This document shows, one piece after another, positions 55,442-64,000 of a stretch of 64,000 nucleotides of DNA (its first letter is position 1; each line of letters starts with the position of its first letter). This stretch comes from Phanerochaete sordida (Eukaryota; Basidiomycota; Agaricomycetes; Polyporales; Phanerochaetaceae): contig BPQB01000001.1 of the NCBI GenBank assembly GCA_019973155.2, forward strand, positions 372,001-436,000. The letters run 5' to 3'. Position numbers and translations under genes: made by a program. The notes under the pieces were generated by a model. It saw nothing but the letters and a program-made list of their open reading frames with translations. It was not told the DNA's origin and did no database searches.

Positions 55442-56840
55442 TTATGCGGAGGTATCCATGTCTTCGCCGTCGTCAACGTCGGTCGCATCGCTGCTAGCTT
55501 CGAATGAAGCACTGACGGACGCAGGATCAAGGCCGAGCGACGCGTAGAAGCCGCCGCGGGCTTTGCGGATGATGTCCCGGCACATCTTCTCCATCGGCTC
55601 GAAGACGATATCGGCGTCCGTGTACGACGTAAACGTCATCTCCCATGGCAGGAGAGACGCGGTCGAGCTCTGCAGAGCTGACGCGATTTCTTGCTGCATG
55701 ACCTGAGCCGGTGCTACAGGTTGTGATGCGGGCGCTAAAACCGGGGCAGTGGGTGCAACCTCCGTGGTCACGATCTTGAGATCGGGCCTTGGCTGCGTTA
55801 TAGCATGTCCAAGCGGCGTGCATGGAGGTGGCGGGGCCGGGCTGGCCGATGCTTGTGGTGCTTGCGGTGTTGCAACACGCCCTTGAGGCACCTGCTGCGG
55901 AACTGGGCTTTGACTGACTGGGCTTTGTGTCTGTGAAGGGACAAAGAACGGTTGTACAGGGCTAAAAGGTTGCCGTTTGACGGCTGGTGGCATTGTGCTG
56001 AACGGTTGGAGCACCGGTGGCGCCTGTGGCGTGCTGACGGTGGGGCTTTGTGTGTTGCGCATACAACCAGGTTCTGGCGACGCCGTTGCTTCCGGCGTCG
56101 GTAGGTGCAGTGCGGGCTTGCGGTCGACGAGTTCCGACGCCTGGAGCGCATATATTAAGCCTATCGATGCTTTACACGGCTGTTCCGGACATACCTCCTC
56201 AGATGGGTCATTGTAATCTATCCAGGCTTGAACATGTTCAACATCTGAACCTAGCGCTCGGGCCCAGGTCTGCACTAGTTTCGAAAGAGGGATGTTCGGT
56301 GGACGTTGACGATGCAAAACCTGAAGCTTGTCGATCTTCGCCTTGTCGAGGCTCGGCCACACTGTATGCGGTCGGTGAGCAACGACGCCATGGAGCGCGC
56401 AGGGACACGACACTCACAGATCGACGCGGTGCCGTCCTTCTTCTCCTCTTTCCGCAAGTCAGCCATTCGCCGGCCATTGAACCAGCTGTTGATGCTGTTG
56501 ATAGAGTACCACTCTGTGCCGGGGATCTGATGTATGCGTGCCAACAGCTCGCGCTTCGCTCCTGCGCTCGGGCGCGTGGTCTTCGTGCGATAGAATTCTG
56601 CATTTCCATCTCCGGTCAGCCTCAGCGCGACGCGACGCGAACCGGACGCGAACCTCGGAGGATTTCGAGCGCATCCTCGGGCAGCCGATGCGGCCGTCGG
56701 GCGACGTTGCTCGGGGCGTTTTGGGGCGCGGGCGGCGCGGCGCTGGCGCTGGTGCTGGCACCGACGTTGCTCGCGTTGTACATGGCTTTGTAGTGTGCGT
56801 AGATCGTCGCGACGTCGTGCTGCTCACCGGACGGGCTCAT
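55442..56840 (-). CDS. Homeodomain transcription factor
   Basis: Four exons, 56840-56654, 56609-56418, 56361-56195 and 56140-55442, giving 414 aa; phases close. The first intron is only 44 nt. The homeodomain spans about residues 48-120: a basic arm (RRPHRLPEDALEIL), helices through AGAKRELLARIHQIP, and the recognition helix INSWFNGRRMADLRK, which has the invariant WFxxR core. The rest is Pro/Gln/Ser-rich with a C-terminal acidic tail (DVDDGEDMD), typical of a transactivation region. A third intron (56141-56194, 54 nt) is stop-free and a multiple of three. The atypical helix and Gln/Pro-rich tail recall the many non-mating-type homeobox proteins of agaricomycetes. A mating-type HD role is possible, but nothing in the neighbourhood (no paired HD gene) supports it. 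Confidence 0.83.
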
Positions 56841-58434
56841 GGTGGTCTTGGTGCAAGGGATGCGGGGGAGGAGCCAAGAAGAGCCACGGCGCGAGTCTCT
56901 ATTTGCCACTTTGCCTCTGGTTGGATGCTTCCGCTTTTATGTGTAAAATTTGAACAGGTCACGGGCCTTCCGCTCTGGTCTTAGCGTGGTTTCCACGCTC
57001 CCCTGTACGTATGCTGCCCATCTCGTTATCTGGATTCTTACCTCCTAAGTGCAATGCGACTGGTTCGTGTCGATCCTGAGGCATTCATCTGCACGGCGAC
57101 CGCCGCATTGGTGCTGTCTCGTGTACGAAACAGGAGCCCTATCAGTGTTATATCAGCTGCTAAATGTATAGCCGCGATCGATAATGCTGACCAAGACAGG
57201 GAAAATCTATACTGGTCTACCTCCGAAGTTGCCACGGTTTTATGCCAGCATCCATCTGCAGGGCCGTCAAGACAAGCACACATCCAAACGCAGGCATATG
57301 TTGTCGGCCGAGCCCAGGCAGTGCGCGCACTACCGAGGCCAGACGAACACTCAATTCACATAGCTATCTACAACGGGAACAAGTGCAGTGAGACTATGTG
57401 AAACAAAGGGGAGCCATAGGGGCTTCCGAAGGAAGCTGAGCGGAAAAAAAGGATGTGGGGGCAAGCGGGATATATGAGGATGTGGGCGAGGGGATAGACG
57501 ATACAACCAAAAACGTTCAGAAACGGTAAAGCGGAAGGAAACACGAGGAAAACTGTGTATGTGGGTGAGGGCTTTTCGTGACCTTTTCCGTTGTTTTTGT
57601 GCTTTTGTCGTTATCGAGGGTGAGGCGATGTGAGAAAAAAATACAACGAACAGACGGAAAGGGAGACGAAAACGTGGACTACCGGTGAAGGGAATCTTGA
57701 ACAGCGAAAAGCTGGAGGCGTGAACGACATTAGTGTAGCTAAAAAGCGTCTCAAAAATAGGGCAAGGCAATCTGTACACAGCGAAAACCTCCGGGCGGCG
57801 GAGCAGACGGATGCGAAGTCGAGCAGCCCCAACGCGCGCGCGCCAGTCCGCGGCCCGAGCGACGGACAGCGTGTCGACGACCCTCGCGAGGACGGGCAGA
57901 TATCTTGTACGACTGCCTCGGGGAAGATCGGCTCTGTGGTGGGTCCTTCTTGCGCCTCCCAGAGATGAGGTGGATAACGGATGGCGGCGATGTCGATGCA
58001 CTAAGCAATAGATACGATGCGTGTCGTTCGATGCGCGGAAGGCGACGGTTCTCGTGGTTGGCGGTCCCGAAGACAGGATGGATATGTCGTGGATGGTGGA
58101 GGCGCCCTGGATGGTGGATACGGAAAAATGAGACCGTGTCGATGGATGATAAGCGAGACAGAGACGGCGAGACTTGAGGAGACCCCGGAAAACAGAACCG
58201 ATGCGAAGATTTAGAGCAGCTGCACGATGTAGAGAATGAAAATTGGATGGGCCTCGCGCACGCGCCAGGGGCATCCATGTCGGAGGTGTTTGAGGTTGGT
58301 TTAATGTAGCTGCGGAAGTACGATAACGAGTGAGAGGAAACGGAACAGGTGCGGCCGAGCCCCCTCGGCTGGAGGAGGCGCCGCAGCAGCGGCTTTCTAT
58401 GCCTCTCGGAGCGATCTAATGCAGGTGCGTTGTC
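56841..58434. other. 1.6-kb intergenic stretch
   Basis: The homeodomain promoter occupies the left end and the cyclin 3' flank the right. From 57410 to 58280 the minus strand is T/C-rich with runs such as TTTTTTTCCG, like a long 3' UTR of the cyclin gene. Long open frames here do not look like proteins. Confidence 0.4.
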
Positions 58435-60897
58435 CTACACCTTGACTAAGGGCTGGGAGCGGAAATCGTACAGATAGGAATCGTAGAGCGGCGGGAAGAG
58501 GGCCTGGTTGTAGGGCGCAGGCCATTGAGCGGGGGGCGGGAGATGTGCGGGGAGGCGCGGGTGGGAATAGACCAAGTCGTTGTCGTAGTGAGCCTGCGAG
58601 TAGGACCGATAGTGGCCCTGTGGCTGCCCGGCGGCGTTGCCGTAAGACAGCGACTGCGAGCGCGAGTGCGACTGCGGCGGAGGCGGAGGCGGCGGCTGAG
58701 CGTACCTATAGTCGTACGCGGGGTACGCGGCATGCGCAGCGTACACGGGCACATGCGGTGCGGGGTATGAGTGCCTCGCGAGCGGCTCCTCCGCAGGCCA
58801 GATCCTGCGGCTCATGTCCAGCGCCTGGTGGAAGGGGGCAGGCGGTGGGGCAGGCGCGGCAGCAGCACGACCGTGTGAGATCGGCTGCGGCGCCACGTAC
58901 TGCTGAGCACGAGCGTTGTAGCGGAAGATGGGCTCGTCTGCGGCAGGGCTCCACTTCGCGGGAGGCGGCAGATGCTTGTCGACGTCACCTGGCCTCTCCT
59001 GGGGGCGAGTAGGACGAGTGTTGCTCGCAGCGCTGATACGCCGCTTTGGGAGGTACTCCTCTCTCAGGGGACCATCCTCGTCCAAGTCGATCTCGAGGAC
59101 GTCGATATCCTCCTCGTTGCACCGCGCGTCAAACGCCTCCTTCTTTTGCTCGTCGAGGCTGAAGAAGACGGGCTCCGGAGTGCCGTTGATGACGTGCGCA
59201 TCGGCAGCGACCGTGACGTTCACCAGATCCTCGAGCGCCCTGCGGACGATGTTGTGAGGGCTCGTCGATGGCCTCGAGATGGGCTGGGGGAAGGCCGGCG
59301 ACGACAGAGACGCGTGGTACGCCTGAATCTTCTTCAGCCAGTGAGACCAATCATCAGTGGGAACGGAAAGGTCGTGGTCGAAGATGTCGAGGGCGAGCGA
59401 CTCCAGCTTGTTCAGCGAGCGGACGGGGACGTTCGAGATCGTGTGCCTATCCTTAGGCGTCAGGAACCTGTCCGTCCGCAGATAGCTGGCATACATCACG
59501 TACCAAGTTTTGTTGGAGAACGTATGGTCGTCCAACCACTTGTTCGCTAGCATACAGCCAAGCAAGACGAGCCTGAAAGGGGCGAACGACTCAATGGCAT
59601 CCCTATCGAGCGGCATGTGCGGTTCGCCAAGCAGCTCGGCGCGGAAGCGCATCTCCCGAACATCGGCAGGCCCAAGGCTGACAGGGCCAAAGAACACGGG
59701 GAGTCGGACAATGTACCACATCGCCAAGAATACGGCCGAAGGCTGCAAGAGGGTCGACAGCAGCATGGAGTGTGTCGAACGAGCGAGGTGGCTCGGCGGC
59801 TGGCTCGAATAGCGTTTGGCAGGGTACGCGCTGCACAATGAAACGTTAGCACACGTTGCATCAGGAGGGCGCGCAAACACGTACTCAGGTTGGGCATACT
59901 TCGACGGCATGCTCATGCCGGTCGTGCACACCTTCCACACGAAGTTGGCGACCCACTCCGCAAGCGGCTCGGCGAGCTTCTTGTACGTGATACTCGCAGT
60001 CGGAGTCTGTACAGGTTCGGGAGCCGGGGGTGCTTGCTGGACAGCCTGCTCTTGAGGAGCGTAGTCCTGACACTGATAGCACTGCGCACGGCAGTAGTCG
60101 TCAGCGTAGGCATATTGCGGCTGTGGAGCAGGGTCGACTGGAACGTGGTGGGTGGGCGGTGCGGGCTGAGACGCCACGGCGCGGTCGACATAGTCACCAA
60201 AAGGCGTGCTCGGGCCGAGGGGGCTTGAGCCCAGATCGCGTTCGGGGGACGAGTCTTCGTAGACCGGGCTGAACGCGCCACGTTCGTAGTTGGCGGGGTA
60301 GGCAGCACCGAAATCCATGTCATCGTCGCCGCGCATCATATGCGACGAGCCGGTGGTACACGCGACGGAACCGGAGTCGGAGGCTAGCTCCACACTCATG
60401 TCTTCATCGTCGGTGTACTGCGTGGTATCTTCGCCGTGCCATCCAAGCACGGAATCCCCGGAGCTCATTGCATCGTCCACGTCTTCGTCGAGCGTGTCGT
60501 ACATCGCGTGCGTCGCGGGTCGATTGAGCCTGTCTGCGCTAGCGAGCAGGGTCGAGACGGGCGGAATGCCTGCTTGCGCTGGCGCTCCTTTACTGGCCAC
60601 TGCGTTGCCCGCAGCGGCCAACCCTTCGTGAAAACCCTGCCGGGACAAGTCTCCGGAACGAACGTCTTCTTCCCAGATGCGACGCGGCTTGTTCCTCCGC
60701 CAAGACGGAAGAGAGCTGATCCACTCCTCCCTCGACGCAAACGCCGGGGGCGGCCCCTGCGGGGGCTGGGGGAGGGAGTTGGTCAGAGACTGGAAGACGG
60801 AAGGGCGCACTGTGTGAGAGTCTCCAGCGTGAGCACGGTTGCTCTTGATGACGGGGTGCGCTGGTTGCTTGGTGTAAACGGGGACGGGAACTGGCAT
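58435..60897 (-). CDS. Pho80/PCL-like cyclin
   Basis: Two exons, 60897-59885 and 59830-58435, giving 802 aa. The 54-nt intron 59884-59831 is in frame and stop-free, so the gene can look like one exon. The start is ATG 60897-60895 (MPVPVPVYTK); the frame is open for 190 codons upstream but contains no ATG. Residues about 350-505 form a cyclin fold: SAVFLAMWYIVRLP, FRLVLLGCMLANKWLDDHTFSNKTW, LNKLESLALDIFDHDLSV and WSHWLKKIQ. This resembles the PHO80-type cyclins that partner Pho85-like kinases in nutrient and cell-cycle signalling. Both flanks are long and disordered: an acidic, Ser-rich N-terminal region with SLPSWRRNKPRRIWEEDV near its start, and a Pro/Tyr/Gln-rich C-terminal tail. Confidence 0.85.
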   Translation of the reverse strand: MPVPVPVYTKQPAHPVIKSNRAHAGDSHTVRPSVFQSLTNSLPQPPQGPPPAFASREEWISSLPSWRRNKPRRIWEEDVRSGDLSRQGFHEGLAAAGNAVASKGAPAQAGIPPVSTLLASADRLNRPATHAMYDTLDEDVDDAMSSGDSVLGWHGEDTTQYTDDEDMSVELASDSGSVACTTGSSHMMRGDDDMDFGAAYPANYERGAFSPVYEDSSPERDLGSSPLGPSTPFGDYVDRAVASQPAPPTHHVPVDPAPQPQYAYADDYCRAQCYQCQDYAPQEQAVQQAPPAPEPVQTPTASITYKKLAEPLAEWVANFVWKVCTTGMSMPSKYAQPEYVFARPPDATCANVSLCSAYPAKRYSSQPPSHLARSTHSMLLSTLLQPSAVFLAMWYIVRLPVFFGPVSLGPADVREMRFRAELLGEPHMPLDRDAIESFAPFRLVLLGCMLANKWLDDHTFSNKTWYVMYASYLRTDRFLTPKDRHTISNVPVRSLNKLESLALDIFDHDLSVPTDDWSHWLKKIQAYHASLSSPAFPQPISRPSTSPHNIVRRALEDLVNVTVAADAHVINGTPEPVFFSLDEQKKEAFDARCNEEDIDVLEIDLDEDGPLREEYLPKRRISAASNTRPTRPQERPGDVDKHLPPPAKWSPAADEPIFRYNARAQQYVAPQPISHGRAAAAPAPPPAPFHQALDMSRRIWPAEEPLARHSYPAPHVPVYAAHAAYPAYDYRYAQPPPPPPPQSHSRSQSLSYGNAAGQPQGHYRSYSQAHYDNDLVYSHPRLPAHLPPPAQWPAPYNQALFPPLYDSYLYDFRSQPLVKV

Positions 60898-62389
60898 CTG
60901 CAAACTAGAGGTGGCTATAGAAGCCGCTCGCGAGCTGCGCAGAATGAACGGGGGTGGTGTGCCTGCCGCTGACTCTGAGCTGCGCTTGCGAGGATGTCGA
61001 GGGACGGTGGGGGTAGAAAGCCGGTCGTAAAGTAGGTCGTGAAACAAACAGGAATCGAGTCTGACAGGGACGAGGATGGCGGAATAGACAGAGTCCTGTG
61101 GCGAACGCACAGCGAAGGCGTGCCTTTTGTCGACAACGATCACTCGAGCGAGAAAGACGGAGATCGGGAACCCTGGGTGGCCTTGATGAGCGATAGGGCC
61201 AGTGAACCAAAGAGGCCAATGAGCAGGTTCGTCTCCGACCAGGCAGAGAGAATCGCGGTTGTCGGGGGAGTTAGGGGAGAATGAACGCCCTCTCCAGTCG
61301 GCTCGCCGTTGTCGTCGTCTTCGTCGTCGGTGAGGAGAAGGTGGGAACAGGCAACGAGGGGATCGACTCGACGGGCTTGTCGAGGGAGGGTCGATCCGTG
61401 GAGGTGGTGACTGGCGAGAAAGCCTGACGGCCTGTTTTTTTGAACCGTCTCTTTTCTCCTCGCGCACATGCTTACGTCAAGCGCCGGGGTGGTCTCCGGG
61501 CTTGCTTGACCCGGCCGGCTTGCGCGCGTCTGCGGGCATCTGAGCCCCGGGAGACCTCCGGAGACCCCGGGGGACCACGTCCCTCGGTGCCGCTGCTGCT
61601 ACAGCCTGCGCGGGCGCATGCGCCATATCGGCCCCATCGTCCCTATCTGCTCATCGTTGTGTTCGAGATGACTCGCTGCGTTGCGCGCAGTGCGCAGAAT
61701 CAGCAGCATGTGCATGTCTCGCCTCTCGTTCCCGAGCTACGACCCTTTCTGGGGGGACCGGCGCACCACCTGCCGCTTTCGGCCTCGCGCGTTTCGGGGT
61801 CGTCTGCCCTGGGGATGGACAGGCACCCCCGACTCGATTTTACAGAGGTCTCGTCGACGGCTCACGGCGGCGAGAATGCGTGCAGCTCGCCGCGTGCGTC
61901 CATAAATATCACGGCCAGGGTACAACATCGTGAGATACCTGTCGGTAAACTCTGGCGTGGTGAGAGCGCACCGACCCACGACCGCACTTGCATCGTCTCG
62001 CCATTTACAAATGGCGCTCCTCCAATGAGGCGCAGCCGAGTCATAATTGGTCCGTGCACAACTCGTCGGTGCTTGGCCGTTGGAGCAAGCCGACTGACTC
62101 CCCCACAGATATTTATTGGCGTCAAGGCCCAAGCCACAACGCCGGCGCCAATGAGAGCGTCTGCGCCGAAAGCGCCGGCGTCCATGCCCCTGCGCGAGAC
62201 GGACGGCGCGCGTTGATGCGCAACTTGCATGACCCTCACCTTCATTTCGTTCCTCAGAGCTGCCGCACGTCTCGCGTCGTTTGATCTCGCGTAACTGCGC
62301 GTAGACCCATACTGGCTGTTGATTTACGCCTGACACGAGCACGCATCCACCCACGATAACCAAGCACACGTTCAAAGCACAAGCGAAAC
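60898..62389. promoter_or_regulatory. Divergent intergenic region, cyclin and STRIP-like gene
   Basis: About 1.5 kb between two starts read outward. Immediately upstream of the cyclin ATG is a 560-bp minus-strand pyrimidine-rich leader with TCGTCGTCG-type repeats (around 61300-61340), likely a long 5' UTR. The remainder (61470-62300) is GC-rich without a gene. Confidence 0.45.
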
Positions 62390-64000
62390 ATGGTATGGGC
62401 TCGGCTGCTGTGTCCTCTCAGCGAAGGCTCACGTAGAAATCTCGAAGCAGCAAGTCAATCTGGACTCCATCACTCTCGGCCAGCTGCGGGCCATGGTTGG
62501 CTCCGCGCCGAAGCCCAAGGCATGTCTGCCGTGTTCATACATCGAGCCGTTCGCTGATACGCAAATGAGAAAGTAGCAATCCTATTATGACTTTCGCTAC
62601 GACGACGAGGACACGGTTCTGAACGAGATAGAAGAGTTCTACTCTTACGTGGAGATGCCGCAGGTAGCAGAGAATCTCAGGGCATGGGAAGGGTCATTTC
62701 CTGGGAGTGAGTGCCGACACCCTTCCGTCGCGCATACAGTCTTGACCATACCTTTGCCATGCATTGTCAGAGTGGATAGAGAGCACATTCAGTCAGAGGA
62801 AGGCGCATGTGGAGCGTCTACTAGAAGGCCTCGAGCATCGAGATGCCGAGTTCAGGTTCACCAACGCTCGGAGGCTGCTATACGTCCTCCAAGGTACGCG
62901 TTCTTGATGAGTGGTACACCCACTGTTACTGACCTTGCCTAGGCACCTTTGCCGAGACATCATCGCCTGAACATCAGTTGCATTGGATTGTCGAGAACTG
63001 CAAGGTAGTCCGAGCCGCCAACGGTGTCAGTAACATCATCGAAGCCATGAAGATTGCGTGCTCAAAACACGACCTCCTATGGTACTGTCTGCCTCTGTGA
63101 CACGAGTGATAAGCAACTGAAGCGCCATCATGACACGCAGTAGTCTCTCAGACCAGGACGCCGCGCACTTCAATATCTCTCCGCAGGAGAAGGCAGATTT
63201 CATGGAGGAAGTCACGACAGAACTCTCCGTCTACTTGGGCATGTTGTATCATATGGTGGAGGTTTTCAAAGGGCACGATGATTTTGCCGATGAATTGAGT
63301 GAGTACCAGCTGTTTCCGAAATGAGATCCCGCTGCTCACTGGAGTCACAGTGAGCCTGGAACCGCCCCTTCCCGTGTACCTCTTCAACGTGGTTGCTGGC
63401 CTCAAAGATAAGAGCGCCAAAGGCTATCCCGTCAAGAAGGTGCGCACCACATGACATCAGCGATTTAGCAGCGTGCCAATGCTATCAAAGCTGCTACTCG
63501 TCTTATGGAAGTCGATTCTCACCTGCTGTGGAGGCATTCGTGAACTCTCTCGAGTCAAGAATCTCACACGGGAGCTAGCTGGGCTAGGTCCCGTACCTGA
63601 CGAAGGTCGCACATGATTTCTGTTCTCCGGTCTTCCAGGCTATTGACTGATCCCTCCCGCAGCTATACCAATAAAGGCATCTCCCCTGGACATTGACGCT
63701 TTTCACCAGGAGATCACTGTAAAATACCCCACATTCGCTCCTCACAAGCAACACTCCGATCTGGACAAGGTCCCAGCTCCAACTCCCGTGGCGACCTCGA
63801 AGCTTGCGGAAGCCTACTCTCCAATACCCGTGCGACACCATTACGAGCATGACGACTCTGAGCATTCTCACCACGGCCTCCCCGCGGCACATCCGCACGG
63901 GCCGCCGTATCATCCGGGCCAAGCCGGCTCAGGGTTCAGAATGCCACATATCGCGACGCCCGCGCCGAGCCCTCCGCCGTCGCCCAAGCCCAAGAAGCAG
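62390..64000 (+). CDS. FAR11: STRIP/Far11 subunit of the STRIPAK phosphatase complex, 5' part
   Basis: Multi-exon gene running off the right edge. STRIP1/2 (Far11) scaffolds the PP2A-containing STRIPAK complex that controls fungal fruiting, cell fusion and septation. The N1221-type domain is evident: YYDFRYDDEDTVLNEIEEF, then AENLRAWEGSFPG, RRLLYVLQGTFAET, ENCKVVRAANGVSNII, YLGMLYHMVEVFKGH, LEPPLPVYLFNVVAG, KSILTCCGGIREL and IPIKASPLDIDAFHQEI. The start is the least certain part: ATG 62390 followed at once by GTATGG, with an acceptor around 62430. The second intron begins with GC (AAG followed by GCATGT at about 62518), as the join to SYYDFRYDDED requires. The visible 3' end is a His/Pro-rich linker. 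Confidence 0.88.

Noticed and set aside
55442..56840. Homeodomain gene as part of a mating-type (HD1/HD2) locus
   Set aside because: No second homeodomain gene or usual MAT-flanking gene is in the window.
57351..58274. 307-codon minus-strand frame downstream of the cyclin gene
   Set aside because: Pyrimidine-rich with Phe/Ser/Arg/Leu runs as expected of UTR; no domain, starts and ends at no sensible signal.
60898..61467. N-terminal extension of the cyclin by 190 codons
   Set aside because: The frame is open but has no ATG; the sequence is leader-like.

Overview
The window reads as nuclear DNA of an agaricomycete fungus (Basidiomycota), probably polypore-like. The evidence is the many short GT-AG introns of about 45-65 nt, the GC-rich coding sequence, compact housekeeping genes in divergent pairs, and the gene families present. 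The organism assignment is inference; nothing in the window names a species.

Region 1 (1-2787) is ordinary core genome: the start of an SLA1-type endocytic actin regulator on the minus strand, facing translation release factor eRF3 (SUP35).

Region 2 (about 3.2-38.05 kb) is the unusual part. Its gene order is mirror-symmetric about roughly 20.6 kb. From the outside in, the left side has an F-box gene (+), two copies of a protein family I do not recognise (family A, -,-), a multi-pass membrane protein of a second unrecognised family (family B, -, broken by one stop codon) and a third family-A gene (+). From the outside in, the right side has a paralogous F-box gene (-), two family-A genes (+,+), two family-B genes (+,+) and a decayed family-A copy (-). 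The innermost arms (about 11.3-13.56 kb and 27.54-29.74 kb) align directly as an inverted repeat, and their non-coding core is about 98% identical by eye. The loop between them holds a very GC- and CpG-rich, gene-poor block with a mariner-like non-autonomous element at 15.1-15.6 kb, one possible small gene, and a GH18 chitinase at 24.7-27.1 kb.

Region 3 (38.3-64 kb) returns to core genome: an intron-containing tRNA-Pro, a coiled-coil RD-rich protein that may be WTAP/Mum2-like, a small serine-rich ORF, a STEEP1-type zinc protein, an AVO2-like ankyrin protein (TORC2), a sucrose-type MFS transporter, diphthamide synthetase DPH6, ubiquitin-activating enzyme UBA1 (divergent from DPH6), a homeodomain protein, a Pho80-like cyclin, and the 5' part of a STRIP/Far11 subunit of the STRIPAK complex. 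Most exon joins given below were checked for reading-frame phase by hand and close exactly. Protein names rest on motifs and remembered family sequences, not on database searches.
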